Notes: a model not told the origin generated them from the letters alone. Positions 1 to 11,665 are shown, counted from the stretch's first letter. The stretch: 64,000 nucleotides of DNA from Collinsella aerofaciens (GCF_015670745.1 NZ_JADPCH010000002.1:124001-188000); one strand, 5' to 3'. Numbers and translations are program-made.

Positions 1-2133
<2,133 letters not shown>

Positions 2134-2153
2134 ATATCTCTCCCTTGCCCGTC

Positions 2154-2267
2154 GGCGTGTCCGCCTGCTTGGTTTTCGCTCGGTCAGGTCCTGGGCTCGC
2201 ACGAAGAGCACATTTAGTGCTCTTCGGCTCGTGCGGAATCTACGAAAACCAAGCAGGCGGACACGCC
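2154..2267. repeat. Long two-step hairpin upstream of valS
   Basis: Two perfect 25-nt arms, at 2154-2178 and 2243-2267, share the sequence GTCCGCCTGCTTGGTTTTCG. Inside them a second stem pairs GAAGAGCAC with GTGCTCTTC around a short loop near 2212-2216. The element would lie in the valS 5' leader, 20 nt from the start codon, or could be a small mobile palindrome. It has no T tract and no T-box consensus. It resembles other long hairpins of the window in form but not in sequence. Confidence 0.85.
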
Positions 2268-2342
2268 TTAGGTATCGATTACTTCAGTCTGAAGGTACTA
2301 ACTTGACAATCTCACAGAATAGCACAGGCATACCTGCCGAAA

Positions 2343-2423
2343 AGGGACAGGTTTATTTTGGTAGGTTTTATCAGGGGAAACGACAGTTGCCCATATAAAA
2401 CCGACCAAAATAAACCTGTCCCT
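2343..2423. repeat. 81-bp palindrome with 28-nt arms
   Basis: Arms 2343-2370 and 2396-2423 are complementary at 27 of 28 positions and begin GGGACAGGTTTATTTTGG. The loop is about 25 nt. It lies between the clpX terminator hairpin and valS. The GGGACAGG core recurs in the weaker palindrome near 11830. REP-like or small non-autonomous element is my best description. No transposase gene is present in the window. Confidence 0.85.
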
Positions 2424-2430
2424 AAATGGC

Positions 2431-2458
2431 AGGCCCCGCGGTGGTTGCCGCGGGGCCT
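2431..2458 (-). terminator. Terminator-like hairpin after clpX
   Basis: A perfect 11-bp GC stem (AGGCCCCGCGG with its complement) begins 13 nt beyond the clpX stop codon. The following T-run is poor (CCATTTAGG), so it could also work mainly as a 3'-end stabiliser. Confidence 0.6.
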
Positions 2459-2471
2459 GGATTCAAGCTAT

Positions 2472-3878
2472 TTAACCGTAGATGCGCTGGGGTTGTTCTT
2501 CGCCCTTTACGGAGGCTTCGGTCACGACGACCTTGGAAACGCCCTCCTCGCTGGGGAGGTCGAACATCGTCTGCTGCAGCACGTCCTCGCAGATGGAGCG
2601 CAGGCCGCGGGCGCCGGTCTTGCGGGCAAGCGCCATGCGGGCGATCTCGTGCAGGGCGGCATCCTCAAACTCAAGCTCAACGTCCTCGAGCTGGAACATC
2701 TTGCGGTACTGGCGCACCACGGCGTTCTTGGGCTCGGTCAGGATCGACACCAGGTCGTCCTCGTCGAGCGCCTGCGTCTGGGTGACCACGGGCGTACGTC
2801 CCACAAACTCGGGAATCATGCCAAAGGCGTTGAGGTCCTGCGGGAGCACCTGGCGCAGCAGGTCGTTCTCGTCGACCGAGGTGGGGCCAGCGATCTCGGA
2901 GTTAAAGCCCACGCCCTTGTTGCCCACGCGGTCGGCGATGATCTTGTCCAGACCCACAAAGGCACCGCCGCAGATGAACAGGATGTTGGTCGTGTCGATC
3001 TGCAGCAGCTCCTGCTGGGGATGCTTGCGACCGCCGGTGGGCGGAACGCTTGCCACCGTGCCCTCAAGAATCTTAAGCAGCGCCTGCTGAACGCCCTCGC
3101 CCGAAACATCGCGGGTAATGGAGAGGTTCTCGGCCTTGCGGGCGATCTTGTCGATCTCGTCCACGTAGATAATGCCAACCTGCGCGCGCTCGATATCGCC
3201 ATCGGCGGCGTTGATAAGCTTAAGCAGGATGTTCTCCACGTCCTCGCCCACGTAGCCGGCCTCGGTAAGCGCGGTAGCGTCGGCGATGGCAAACGGTACC
3301 TCGAGGATGCGCGCGAGCGTCTGGGCGAGCAGGGTCTTACCGGTACCGGTGGGACCGAGCAGCAAAATGTTGGACTTGGCGAGCTCTACCTCGTCCATAT
3401 CGTCGTCGAACTGCGAGCCCATACCGTCGTCAAAGGCAGACACCGCGGCGCCGCCCTCGATCACGCGACGATAGTGGTTGTACACGGCCACCGACATGGC
3501 GCGCTTGGCGTCCTCCTGGCCCATTACATAGGCCGAGAGCTCGTCATAGATCTCGTGCGGCGTCGGCACGTGCGTGATGACCTGGCGGTCGTCCTCGAGC
3601 TCAAAACCCTCGGTCTCGGGGTCCACGGCGGGCTGGGATGCAGCCTGACCATGGTCGTTGAGGAAGCCTGGCAGCTTGCCGTTGCGGGCAGCGTCCATAA
3701 AGTCCGAAGCCAGCGACTCCTCCAGAATCTCGGAGCAAGCGGCGACGCACTCGTCACAGATAAAGATGTTGGTCGGGCCCTTTACGAGGCGACGGACCTG
3801 GCCCTGCTCTTTTCCGCAGAAGGAGCAGCGGATAGGGTTGCCGTTCTCGTCAAAGTTGTCCTGCATGTTTCCTGCCAT
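2472..3878 (-). CDS. clpX: ATP-dependent Clp protease ATP-binding subunit ClpX
   Basis: AAA+ unfoldase that selects substrates and feeds them to ClpP. The 468-residue protein has the N-terminal zinc-binding domain (Cys18, Cys21, Cys41, Cys44), an acidic linker around 150-165 (FDDDMDEVE), Walker A GPTGTGKT at 175-182 and Walker B IIYVDEID near 236-243. I chose the ATG at 3878 ([13 protein letters not shown]) over an upstream in-frame start, because the extra residues would lie inside clpP and look like shadow sequence. It begins 1 nt after the clpP stop codon, so the two genes form a translationally linked pair. The length is usual for actinobacterial ClpX. Confidence 0.98.
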   Translation of the reverse strand: MAGNMQDNFDENGNPIRCSFCGKEQGQVRRLVKGPTNIFICDECVAACSEILEESLASDFMDAARNGKLPGFLNDHGQAASQPAVDPETEGFELEDDRQVITHVPTPHEIYDELSAYVMGQEDAKRAMSVAVYNHYRRVIEGGAAVSAFDDGMGSQFDDDMDEVELAKSNILLLGPTGTGKTLLAQTLARILEVPFAIADATALTEAGYVGEDVENILLKLINAADGDIERAQVGIIYVDEIDKIARKAENLSITRDVSGEGVQQALLKILEGTVASVPPTGGRKHPQQELLQIDTTNILFICGGAFVGLDKIIADRVGNKGVGFNSEIAGPTSVDENDLLRQVLPQDLNAFGMIPEFVGRTPVVTQTQALDEDDLVSILTEPKNAVVRQYRKMFQLEDVELEFEDAALHEIARMALARKTGARGLRSICEDVLQQTMFDLPSEEGVSKVVVTEASVKGEEQPQRIYG

Positions 3879-3879
3879 C

Positions 3880-4506
3880 CTAGGCGTCCTTCGCGGCGAG
3901 GTCGCGCGAGGTGACGATACGGTCAATCAGGCCGTAGTCGAGGGCCTCGGCAGCGGTCAGGTAGTTGTCGCGCTCGGTATCGGCCTGGACCTTCTCGATG
4001 GGCTGGCCCGAGGCATCGGACAGGATCTGGTTGAGCTCGCAGCGGGTCTTCTTAATCTCCTCGGCCACAATCTCGATCTCGGTCTGCTGGCCCTGGGCAC
4101 CGCCGCTGGGCTGGTGAATCATGACCTTGGAGTGCGGCAGGCAGAAGCGTTTGCCCTTGGCGCCGGCCGAAAGCAGCACAGCGGCCATAGACGCGGCCAT
4201 ACCGACGCAAATGGTCGAGACCTGCGGCTTGATGAAGTTCATGGTGTCCAGAATCGCCAGGCCGGAGTAGACCTCGCCACCGGGCGAATTGATGTAGAGC
4301 GAGATATCCTTCTCGGCATCCTGGCTCTCAAGATGCAGCAGCTGGGCAACGACCAGGTTGGCGCTGACGGAGTTGATCTCCTCGCCCAAGAAGATGATGC
4401 GGTCGTTGAGCAGGCGCGAATAGATATCGTAGCTGCGCTCGCCGCGCGGCGTCTGCTCGATAACGTATGGCACGAGGGCGGAATCGAACTTGGCGATCAT
4501 ACGCAT
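3880..4506 (-). CDS. clpP: ATP-dependent Clp protease proteolytic subunit
   Basis: Serine peptidase that forms the barrel degraded substrates enter from ClpX. With the start used here the protein has 208 residues and the catalytic triad Ser106 (GMAASMAA), His131 (VMIHQPSGG) and Asp180 (TERDNYL). Three ATGs lie close together at 4512, 4506 and 4500. I prefer 4506 because AGAGAG is then 7 nt upstream, but 4512 cannot be excluded. It lies between tig upstream and clpX downstream, the usual tig-clpP-clpX order. A single copy is seen here; actinobacteria often have a second one elsewhere. Confidence 0.97.
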   Translation of the reverse strand: MRMIAKFDSALVPYVIEQTPRGERSYDIYSRLLNDRIIFLGEEINSVSANLVVAQLLHLESQDAEKDISLYINSPGGEVYSGLAILDTMNFIKPQVSTICVGMAASMAAVLLSAGAKGKRFCLPHSKVMIHQPSGGAQGQQTEIEIVAEEIKKTRCELNQILSDASGQPIEKVQADTERDNYLTAAEALDYGLIDRIVTSRDLAAKDA

Positions 4507-4663
4507 CTCCATTTCTCTCTTGCGGACCAAATTGGTTCTAGATAAACGTACGGTGCCCGCATGCTATGCATTGGCTGGCACCGTACGAAGCAACCGGATA
4601 ACCGGTGTATAACTTTACCCCATCACGGGCGCACGCATGCGCTCGCGGGCAAGGTGGCGAGAA

Positions 4664-5962
4664 TTACTCGGCGTCCTTGGCGGTCTCGTCGACCTCGGTC
4701 ACCTTGGCGTTCTCGACCAGGTGGTCGACGGCCTTGGAGCGACGGATGGACTCGCGGACGGCAGGCATGCGGCCATCGGCGATGAACTCGGCCTTGGAAG
4801 CCTCGACGTCCTTGACGCCGGCCTTCTCGAACTCGGCGTTGATGTCGTCCTCGGTGACCTCGATCTTGAGCTCACGGGCAAGGGCGTCCAGAGCCAGGGA
4901 CTCACGGGCAACGTCGTTGGCCTGCTTGTGCAGGTCGCCGATGAACTGCTCCATGGTCAGGCCGGAAGCGGGCAGCCAGGTGTCCAGGGTCATGCCGCGA
5001 GCAGCGAGGTTAGACAGGAAGTTCTGGCCGAGCTCCTCAAAGACGGACTGCTCGTAGTCGGCATCCATCTCGTCGAGCTGCAGGCGCTCGGCGAGAGCGG
5101 AGACGCAACGGTTCTCCTTCTCGGCCGGGAGGCGGGAAGCCTTGTCCTGCTCGATCTCGATCTTGATGGCATCGCGCATGGCCTCGATGCTGTCGAAGCC
5201 AAAGTCGGACTTGACGAGCTCATCGGTGAGCTCGGGGGTGTTGCGGACCTTGATGCCCTTGACGGTGACCTCGACGGTGTGGGTCTCGGCCTCCTCGCCC
5301 TCCTCGGCCTCGTCGGTCCAGGTGACGGACTTGACGTCGTCAACGTTGGCACCGATCAGGGCCTCGTTGAACTCCTTGGGGTTGCTGTCGCTACCGGCGA
5401 TGAGCATGCGGCCCTCGGCGGCGAAGTTGTCGGCGTTCTCGACGGCCTTGAGGTCGACGGTCACATAGTCGTCAGCCTCGACGGCGCGACCCTCGACGTC
5501 CTCGAAGGTGGCACGGTAGTTGAGGAGCATCTCGACCTGGTTGTTGATCTCGGACTCGGTGACCTCCGCAGGGGGCATCTCGATCTCGACAGCGTCGAAG
5601 GAGGAGAGCTCAGCGGCGGGACGCAGGGAGAACTCGACGGTGTAGGTGTAGTCCTCGTGATCCTTGGCGAGGTCGAGCTCCTTGTAGTCACCGTTCTTGG
5701 TGGGGACGATGTCCAGCTCGTTGAGGACGGCGGGCTCGTTGGCGGCGATCAGGTCGTTGGTGGCCTGAGCGAGGGTAGCCTCGGCGCCAAGAGCGGAGTC
5801 GATGACCGGACGGGGAGCCTTACCGGCGCGGAAGCCCGGGAATCGGTACTTCTTGGCGGTGTCCTTGTAGGCCTTCTTGATCGCGGCGTCGACGTCGGCG
5901 GCCGGGATGGTGACCGTAGCGGTGAGCTTGGCGTCCTTGACGTCAGAAGCGGTGATGTTCAA
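4664..5962 (-). CDS. tig: Trigger factor, ribosome-associated chaperone
   Basis: Binds nascent chains at the ribosomal exit tunnel and has peptidyl-prolyl isomerase activity. Visible features are the ribosome-binding signature GFRAGKAPRPVID in the N-terminal domain, an FKBP-like middle domain (VEADDYVTVDLKAVENADNF) and a helical C-terminal domain rich in Glu and Lys. The best ribosome-binding site, AGGAGG at 5969-5974, lies 6 nt before a TTG at 5962, giving MNITASDVKDAKL and 432 residues, the family's usual length. A GTG at 5965 and an ATG at 5977 are alternatives, the ATG placing the binding site inside the gene. The operon-like order tig, clpP, clpX supports the call. Confidence 0.95.
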   Translation of the reverse strand: MNITASDVKDAKLTATVTIPAADVDAAIKKAYKDTAKKYRFPGFRAGKAPRPVIDSALGAEATLAQATNDLIAANEPAVLNELDIVPTKNGDYKELDLAKDHEDYTYTVEFSLRPAAELSSFDAVEIEMPPAEVTESEINNQVEMLLNYRATFEDVEGRAVEADDYVTVDLKAVENADNFAAEGRMLIAGSDSNPKEFNEALIGANVDDVKSVTWTDEAEEGEEAETHTVEVTVKGIKVRNTPELTDELVKSDFGFDSIEAMRDAIKIEIEQDKASRLPAEKENRCVSALAERLQLDEMDADYEQSVFEELGQNFLSNLAARGMTLDTWLPASGLTMEQFIGDLHKQANDVARESLALDALARELKIEVTEDDINAEFEKAGVKDVEASKAEFIADGRMPAVRESIRRSKAVDHLVENAKVTEVDETAKDAE

Positions 5963-6053
5963 CACGTTCCTCCTCATACTGCCCAGCTTATCTGAGGTGC
6001 TGGTACCTTTATGCAACAAAGAGTCGCGACGGCGGGAGCCGACGCAGATGCGT

Positions 6054-6137
6054 TGGTGCGGGCGAAAGGACTCGAACCTTCACGGGAATCCCACCAGAAC
6101 CTAAATCTGGCGCGTCTACCAATTCCGCCACGCCCGC
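6054..6137 (-). tRNA. tRNA-Leu (UAG)
   Basis: The acceptor stem GCGGGCG pairs with CGCCCGC, the anticodon loop is TTTAGGT giving anticodon UAG, a class II variable arm is present, and CCA is encoded at 6054-6056. Decodes CUA and probably other CUN codons. Confidence 0.96.
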
Positions 6138-6221
6138 ATGAGCGCACAGACTAGGAATGATAGCAGATACAAGCGGCAAGCGCACGCACACCTTTTACGG
6201 GCTCACGACCTCACCACGAGT

Positions 6222-6248
6222 ACAAAAGGCGGGACGAGTTGTCCCGCC
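6222..6248 (-). terminator. Intrinsic terminator after the molybdenum hydroxylase genes
   Basis: The stem GGCGGGAC/GTCCCGCC with a 5-nt loop is followed on the minus strand by CTTTTG. It starts 29 nt beyond the stop codon of the large-subunit gene. Confidence 0.8.
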
Positions 6249-6277
6249 CCGCCCATTACGATTTGTTCGCTGACCAG

Positions 6278-9109
6278 CTACTCCCCCAGCAGGGCCTTCT
6301 CGGGCGTGATCGGCAGCGAGCGTACCTGATGTCCGGTGGCGTGTGCCACGGCCGAGGCCACGGCGGCGAGCGGCGTGTTGATGACGACCTCGCCAATCGA
6401 CTTGGCGCCAAACGGACCCGTCGGCTCGTAGCTCGGCTCAAAGGCCACGCGAATGCTGCCGATATCCAGGCGCGTGGGCAGCTTGTAGCTCATAAAGTTG
6501 CCGGTGCGCAGGCGGCCGCGATCGTCGTGCTCGACGATCTCGTAGAGCGCGTGGCCGATACCTTGGGCAATACCGCCCTCGGCCTGGACGCGCGCGAGCG
6601 CCTCGTTGATCACGGTACCGCAGTCGACGGCCGCCGCGTAGTCCACCACAGTCACCTTGCCGGTGGCCTTGTCGACCTCGACCTCGGCAATGCCGGCCAT
6701 AAACGGCGGAGGCGAAACGGGGAGGCAGGCAGAGGCATGCGAGGTGAGCGCGTCGCCGCCCGCGATGTTCTTGACGCACAGGTTGGCAAAGTCGCGCAGC
6801 GTGAGGTAGCAGTTCTGCTCGCGCGCGGCGCGCTCGTCGGACAGGCGCACGTACTGACCATCAAAGACCACATCGGCGGCATCCACGTCCCACATCTGGG
6901 CGGCCTTGGTGCAGATCTTCTCGCGCAGCTCGGTCGCTGCGTTCTTGGCTGCCAGGCCCGTCACGTACGTGCCCGAGCTCGCGTACGAGCCGGCATCGAA
7001 CGGCGACACGTCGGTGTCCACGCCGCGCACCACGATCAGCGAGCTCTCCACGCCCAGCTCCTCGGCGGCAATCTGCGCCAGGATCGTGTCGACGCCCATG
7101 CCGTTGTCGGTGGCGCCGGTGCCGATGGTAATGAAGCCGTCCTCTTCCAGGCGCATGTCGATGCCGGCAATGTCCACGTTGGAGATGCCCGAGCCCTGCA
7201 TGGTGAGTGCGCAGCCCAGAGCACGCACGCGGTCGCCCAGGTCGACGGCCAACGGCTTGTCGCGCCAGCCGATCATGTCCATCGCGCGCAGCAGGCAGCG
7301 GTCGAGCGCGCAGGCGTTGAGCTTCTCGTTGTAGTACTGCGGCATGATCTCGCCCTCGTGCACGATGTTCTTAAGGCGAAGGTCAGCCGGGTCCATGTGC
7401 AGCATGTCGGCGAGCTCGTTGACGGCGCTCTCCACGGCAAACTGGCCCTGGGTGGCACCGTAGCCACGATACGCGCCGCCGCGGTTGGTGTTGGTGTAGA
7501 CGGCATCCCAGCTAAAGCGGCTCGCCTTCACGTGGTTGTAGATAGGCAGGCTCTTGTGGCCCGAGAGGCCGATCGTCGTGGTGGCATGCTCGCCATAGGC
7601 GCCGGCGTTGGACAGCGTATGCAGGTCGATGGCCGTGATGGTGCCGTCGTTCATGGCGCCCAGCTTAACGGTCATCTGCATCTGGTGACGCGAGTTGCCC
7701 GCGGTGATGGTCTCCTCGCGGGTGTAGCAGCAATAGCTCGGACGGCCGGTCTGCTGGGTGACGAACGCCACGAAGATCTCGCAGCAGCCCGTCTGCTTGG
7801 AGCCAAAGCCGCCGCCGATGCGCGGCTTAATGACCTGCACCTGCGATTGCGGAATGTCGAGCGACTGCGCGACCATGCGGCGCACGTGGAAGGGCACCTG
7901 TGTAGAGGTGGTCACCGAGATGCGGCCGAACGCGTCGGTCGTCGCGAAGGCGCGGAAGGTCTCCATGGGCGCGGTCTGCGTGGCCTGGCTGGTGTAGGTG
8001 CGCTCAAAGACGATGTCGCTCTGGGCGAACGCTTCATCAAGGTCACCAAAATCACTGGTACCGCTACACACTAGGTTGCGAGCAACATCGCCGCCCTGCG
8101 GGAACATAAAGGTCACGTCGCCCTCGGGGTGGACCACGATGTCGTTATCGAGCGCCTGGGTAAAGTCGAGCAGGGGCTCGAGCACCTCATAGTCGACCTT
8201 GATGAGCTTGAGTGCCTTGTCGGCGGCCTCCTCGGTCTCGGCGGCGACGATCGCCACCTCCTCGTTTTGGTAGCGCACGAGGTTCTCGAGGATCAGGCGG
8301 TCGTAGGGACTCGGCTGCGGATAGCTCTGGCCGGCGATGGTAAAGCGGCGCTTGGGCACGTCCTCGTAGGTGTAGACGCCCACCACGCCGGGCACCTTCA
8401 GGGCGCGCGATGTATCGATGGAGCGAATCTTGGCACGGGCATACGGGCTGCGCTTGAGCTTGACGATCAGGGCGCCGGCGGGCACCAGGTCGCCCGTGTA
8501 GACGGGACGGCCCTCGAGCAGGGCCTTCGAGTCCTTCTTGGGCTGCTTGTGGGTGATCTGCTTGTAGGAGACACCGTCGCAGCTGGTGTCGTTGACCGGC
8601 AGCTCGGGCATCTCAAAGCCCACCCGTACGCCGGACTCGTTAAGGAAGCGCACGATGGCGCGCAGCTGGCTCTCGTAGCCGCTGCAGCGGCAGAGGTTGC
8701 CGGCGAGCTGGCGCGAGAGCTCCTCGCGCGTGGAGACGAGGCTTGGGTCCTCCTTGGCGGCACGGGCAAGCGCCAGCACGTTCATGATAAGGCCGGGGGC
8801 GCAAAAACCGCACTGCTCGGCGCCTTCGGCAGCCATTGAGCGGGCGAGTGCCTCGGACTCGGCCTTGAGTCCCTCGAGCGTGGTGATGGTGTGTCCCTCA
8901 ACACGGGCGGCGGGAACCGAGCAGCTCAGCACCGGGTCGCCGTCGAGCCACACCGTGCACAGGCCGCAGTTGGTGGTCTCGCAGGCGCAGCGCACCGACG
9001 CGCAACCCTGCTCGCGCAGCAGCGCAAAGAGCATGGTATCGGGGGCAATCTGAACCTTGACCTTGCGGCCGTTGAGCATAAAGGAAAGATCGATGGGTTT
9101 GGCAGCCAT
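6278..9109 (-). CDS. Xanthine-dehydrogenase-type molybdenum hydroxylase, fused [2Fe-2S] and Mo subunit
   Basis: Member of the xanthine oxidase family, which hydroxylates purines, aldehydes or other heterocycles at a Mo-pterin site. Residues 1-165 form a two-cluster [2Fe-2S] domain: a plant-ferredoxin part (GCASVRCACETTNCGLC) and a helical part (EQCGFCAPG, NLCRCSGYE). After a linker of about 25 residues the Mo-binding subunit begins (GRPVYTGD) and carries the GGGFGSKQTG pocket. In many bacteria these are separate polypeptides, so this is a small-large subunit fusion of 943 residues. Its ATG overlaps the stop of the FAD-subunit gene by 1 nt. The substrate cannot be told from sequence. A selenium-dependent hydroxylase is possible in this selenium-rich genome, but no marker gene for that is adjacent. 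Confidence 0.9.
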   Translation of the reverse strand: MAAKPIDLSFMLNGRKVKVQIAPDTMLFALLREQGCASVRCACETTNCGLCTVWLDGDPVLSCSVPAARVEGHTITTLEGLKAESEALARSMAAEGAEQCGFCAPGLIMNVLALARAAKEDPSLVSTREELSRQLAGNLCRCSGYESQLRAIVRFLNESGVRVGFEMPELPVNDTSCDGVSYKQITHKQPKKDSKALLEGRPVYTGDLVPAGALIVKLKRSPYARAKIRSIDTSRALKVPGVVGVYTYEDVPKRRFTIAGQSYPQPSPYDRLILENLVRYQNEEVAIVAAETEEAADKALKLIKVDYEVLEPLLDFTQALDNDIVVHPEGDVTFMFPQGGDVARNLVCSGTSDFGDLDEAFAQSDIVFERTYTSQATQTAPMETFRAFATTDAFGRISVTTSTQVPFHVRRMVAQSLDIPQSQVQVIKPRIGGGFGSKQTGCCEIFVAFVTQQTGRPSYCCYTREETITAGNSRHQMQMTVKLGAMNDGTITAIDLHTLSNAGAYGEHATTTIGLSGHKSLPIYNHVKASRFSWDAVYTNTNRGGAYRGYGATQGQFAVESAVNELADMLHMDPADLRLKNIVHEGEIMPQYYNEKLNACALDRCLLRAMDMIGWRDKPLAVDLGDRVRALGCALTMQGSGISNVDIAGIDMRLEEDGFITIGTGATDNGMGVDTILAQIAAEELGVESSLIVVRGVDTDVSPFDAGSYASSGTYVTGLAAKNAATELREKICTKAAQMWDVDAADVVFDGQYVRLSDERAAREQNCYLTLRDFANLCVKNIAGGDALTSHASACLPVSPPPFMAGIAEVEVDKATGKVTVVDYAAAVDCGTVINEALARVQAEGGIAQGIGHALYEIVEHDDRGRLRTGNFMSYKLPTRLDIGSIRVAFEPSYEPTGPFGAKSIGEVVINTPLAAVASAVAHATGHQVRSLPITPEKALLGE

Positions 9110-10023
9110 TAGCGCACCTCGCTAGAATCGACGCCGGGCACGCGGCGGCAGGAATACTCGTCCGTGGCAAACTTGGGAATCTGCACGCCCTCGAGCTCGC
9201 GGGCAAGCGCGGCCGAAAGCTCGATGCCGGCGGCGCGGCGCACGGCCTGAATCGCCAGCGGGGCTGAGATGCGACGGCGGTAGTCAGCCGAGCCCCACAT
9301 GTTGGTGCCGTAGCTCAGGGCACGCACGGATGCGGCCAGGGCGCGCAGCTCGTCCTCGGAAGGCCGCTCGGCGGTAAGGCCGCATGCCTCACCCTGCAAC
9401 AGGGTCGCGCGGAGCGGGCGGGCACCCACGGTGACATGCCAGCTGTTGTCCCACCAGGCGGCGGTGACGTTTAAGGAGGGGAAGTCGGTCGCGGCCTTGC
9501 GCACGGCCTCGTAGCTCGCACGGTAATCGTGCTTAACGACTACGACGTGCTCGATCACGTCGCGCACATAGCCCATGTCCACGAACTCGGCAAGCGGTAC
9601 GCGGCCGGCACCCGTCAGCTCAACGTACGAATCGAGCGCCAAAAATGCCGAGAGCACGTCCGAAAAACCAAAGCGACCGTAGATGCTGCCGCCCGCCGTG
9701 GCGGTGTTACGCAGCTGCACGCCCACAATATCGTGGACGGCGAACTCAAAGACATGGTTGACAAGCGCGTTGAGTTCGGCATGACGCTCGAGCTGGCGCA
9801 GGGTACACATGGCACCGATGCGAAACTCGGTCTCGGTCTCCTCGATCTGATCGAGTCCGCAGGCCGAAAGGTCAATCGCCGTCGCCACGCGACGCGAACC
9901 CAGGCGCATCCAGATGCCGCCGCCCACAATCTTGTTGTTGCGGTTCTTCTGTAAGAGCTCATAGGCTTCGGCCGCGTTTCCAACACGGACGTAGGTACCG
10001 AACTTGAGCACGTTCTCCCCCAT
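9109..10023 (-). CDS. FAD-binding subunit of a xanthine-dehydrogenase-type hydroxylase
   Basis: Medium subunit that passes electrons from the [2Fe-2S] clusters to FAD and then to an acceptor. The 304-residue protein has the N-terminal FAD-binding PCMH fold with VGGGIWMRLG near residue 34 and NTATAGGSIYGRFGFSD near residue 107, and a C-terminal CO-dehydrogenase flavoprotein-type domain. It starts at an ATG at 10023 with few bases before the palindrome at 10103. Translation is coupled to the next gene by a 1-nt stop/start overlap. Together the pair makes a complete hydroxylase (FAD + FeS-Mo). Confidence 0.9.
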   Translation of the reverse strand: MGENVLKFGTYVRVGNAAEAYELLQKNRNNKIVGGGIWMRLGSRRVATAIDLSACGLDQIEETETEFRIGAMCTLRQLERHAELNALVNHVFEFAVHDIVGVQLRNTATAGGSIYGRFGFSDVLSAFLALDSYVELTGAGRVPLAEFVDMGYVRDVIEHVVVVKHDYRASYEAVRKAATDFPSLNVTAAWWDNSWHVTVGARPLRATLLQGEACGLTAERPSEDELRALAASVRALSYGTNMWGSADYRRRISAPLAIQAVRRAAGIELSAALARELEGVQIPKFATDEYSCRRVPGVDSSEVR

Positions 10024-10102
10024 CTCTTCACTTGTCCAGTACCTTTAAGTGTACCAAACGAGGAGCCGCACACCGTTTTAGGACAAAATCCACCCACCCA
10101 TC

Positions 10103-10177
10103 CATAACTTGCGGTGATATACGGACTGATTAGCCGTTATGGGACGCTAAGCAGTCCGTATATCACCGCAAGTTATG
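10103..10177. repeat. Palindromic repeat, copy 1 (AAGTTGCGGTGAAATA family)
   Basis: 26-nt perfect arms at 10103-10128 and 10152-10177 with a 23-nt loop. The arm contains ACTTGCGGTGATATACGGAC. It lies between the 5' end of the FAD-subunit gene and the gdhA terminator. Compared with copies 3 and 4 the arm has GATAT in place of GAAAT, with the matching change in the opposite arm. Confidence 0.9.
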
Positions 10178-10194
10178 AGGAGTCCTCCGGGATA

Positions 10195-10225
10195 GAAAAG
10201 GCTCCCAGCCAAATAGCTGGGAGCC
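10195..10225 (-). terminator. Intrinsic terminator of gdhA
   Basis: The stem GGCTCCCAGC/GCTGGGAGCC with a short AT loop is followed on the minus strand by TTTTCT. It starts 27 nt after the gdhA stop. Confidence 0.9.
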
Positions 10226-10252
10226 TCATCACATGCTATATCGAGCGAAGAT

Positions 10253-11608
10253 TTAGCAGACGCCCTGGGCGAGCATGGCGTCGGCGACCTTCAGGAAGCC
10301 GGCGATGTTGGCGCCCATGACAAAGTTGCCCTCCTGGCCATACTCCTTGGCGGTGTCGTCCACGTTGTGGAACATGCCGCGCATGAGCTGCTCGAGCTTG
10401 CCGTCGACCTCCTCGAAGGTCCAGGACAGGTGCTCGGCATTCTGGCTCATCTCCAGGCCGGACACGAGCACGCCGCCGGCGTTGGCAGCCTTACCGGGCA
10501 TAAAGGCAACGCCGTTCTCCTGGAAGTAGGTCGTGGCCTCGATGGTCGTGGGCATGTTCGCGCCCTCGCCGACCACCTTGCAGCCGTTGGCGACGAGCGC
10601 CTGGGCATCCTCGAGCAGCAGCGTGTTCTCGCGAGCGCAGGGCAGCGCGATGTCGCAGGGCAGCTGCCAAACGCCACGGCCGTCGCCCTCGTGCCACACG
10701 GCGTTGGGCTTCTCGTCAACGTACATGGCGAGCGTAACGCCCTTGTCGTGGCCAGAGCGCTTCTTGTTGTAGATGTGCTCGAGCACGGTGTAGTCGATGC
10801 CGTCGGGATCCTCGACCCAGCCGTGGGTGTCGGAGCAGGCGAGCACCTTGCCGCCGAGCTGGGAAACCTTCTGGACGGCGTAGATGGCGACGTTACCGGA
10901 GCCGTGAACGACGACGTTCTTGCCCTCGAAGGAGTCGCCGCGGCTCTTGAGGTACTCGTCCACAAAGTAGGCCAGGCCGTAGCCGGTGGCCTCGGTACGG
11001 GCGAGCGAGCCGCCAAAGGAGAGGCCCTTGCCGGTAAGGACGCCGGTCCACTCGTTGGTCAGGCGCTTGTACTGACCGAACAGGTAGGCAACCTCGCGGC
11101 CGCCAACGCCCAGGTCGCCGGCGGGAACGTCGGTGTTGGGGCCGATGTGGCGATAGAGCTCGGTCATGAAGGACTGGCAGAAGTGCATGATCTCGTTGTT
11201 GGACTTGCCCTTGGGGTCAAAGTCGGAGCCGCCCTTGCCGCCGCCCATGGGAAGGGTGGTCAGGCTGTTCTTGAGGATCTGCTCCAGGCCCAGGAACTTG
11301 AGCATACCCAGAGTGACCGTCGGGTTAAAGCGCAGGCCGCCCTTGTAGGGTCCAATGGCAGAGTTGAACTCGACGCGATAGCCGCGGTTGACCTGGACCT
11401 TGCCCTGGTCGTCGACCCAGGGAACACGGAACATGACGATGCGCTCGGGCTCGACGAGGCGCTCCAGCAGGGCGGCCTCCTCGTACTCGGGGTGGGCGTC
11501 GAGCGCCGGCTGGATGGTGCCGAGGATCTCGGTCGCGGCCTGGATGAACTCAGGCTGCTCGGGATAGCGGGCCTTGAGCTCTTCGAGAACTTTCTGCGTG
11601 TAGCTCAT
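10253..11608 (-). CDS. gdhA: Glutamate dehydrogenase (NADP-type family)
   Basis: Reversible reductive amination of 2-oxoglutarate to glutamate, for ammonium assimilation. The 451-residue length and the motif LPMGGGKGGSDFDPKGKS near residue 120, with its catalytic lysine, are those of hexameric bacterial GDH. A C-terminal nucleotide-binding domain (VVVHGSGNVAIYA) follows. ATG 11608 has GGAGG close upstream. It is monocistronic, flanked by a terminator and its own leader, which contains a perfect inverted repeat (11643-11665). NADPH preference is inferred from family resemblance, not shown. Confidence 0.96.
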   Translation of the reverse strand: MSYTQKVLEELKARYPEQPEFIQAATEILGTIQPALDAHPEYEEAALLERLVEPERIVMFRVPWVDDQGKVQVNRGYRVEFNSAIGPYKGGLRFNPTVTLGMLKFLGLEQILKNSLTTLPMGGGKGGSDFDPKGKSNNEIMHFCQSFMTELYRHIGPNTDVPAGDLGVGGREVAYLFGQYKRLTNEWTGVLTGKGLSFGGSLARTEATGYGLAYFVDEYLKSRGDSFEGKNVVVHGSGNVAIYAVQKVSQLGGKVLACSDTHGWVEDPDGIDYTVLEHIYNKKRSGHDKGVTLAMYVDEKPNAVWHEGDGRGVWQLPCDIALPCARENTLLLEDAQALVANGCKVVGEGANMPTTIEATTYFQENGVAFMPGKAANAGGVLVSGLEMSQNAEHLSWTFEEVDGKLEQLMRGMFHNVDDTAKEYGQEGNFVMGANIAGFLKVADAMLAQGVC

Positions 11609-11642
11609 GCTTCCTCCAATGATGGGAAACGAAAAATGTTGG

Positions 11643-11665
11643 TCGCGGCACCCTATGTGCCGCGA
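11643..11665. promoter_or_regulatory. Inverted repeat in the gdhA upstream region
   Basis: TCGCGGCAC-CCTAT-GTGCCGCGA is a perfect 9-bp palindrome 35 nt upstream of the gdhA start codon. A regulator site or a leader hairpin would both fit. A possible -10 (TATTAT) lies about 15-20 nt further upstream, but no convincing -35 is seen. The remaining spacer to 11865 holds a degenerate palindrome at 11823-11857 containing GGGGACAGG, and nothing else I can name. Confidence 0.5.

Noticed and set aside
2134-2342. T-box riboswitch before valS
   Set aside because: No AGGGTGGAACCGCG-like sequence and no specifier-loop arrangement; only a palindrome is present.
10103-10177. Palindromic repeat family as ordinary terminators
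   Set aside because: The copies lack T-runs, have 17-25 nt loops, and gdhA has its own separate terminator next to copy 1.
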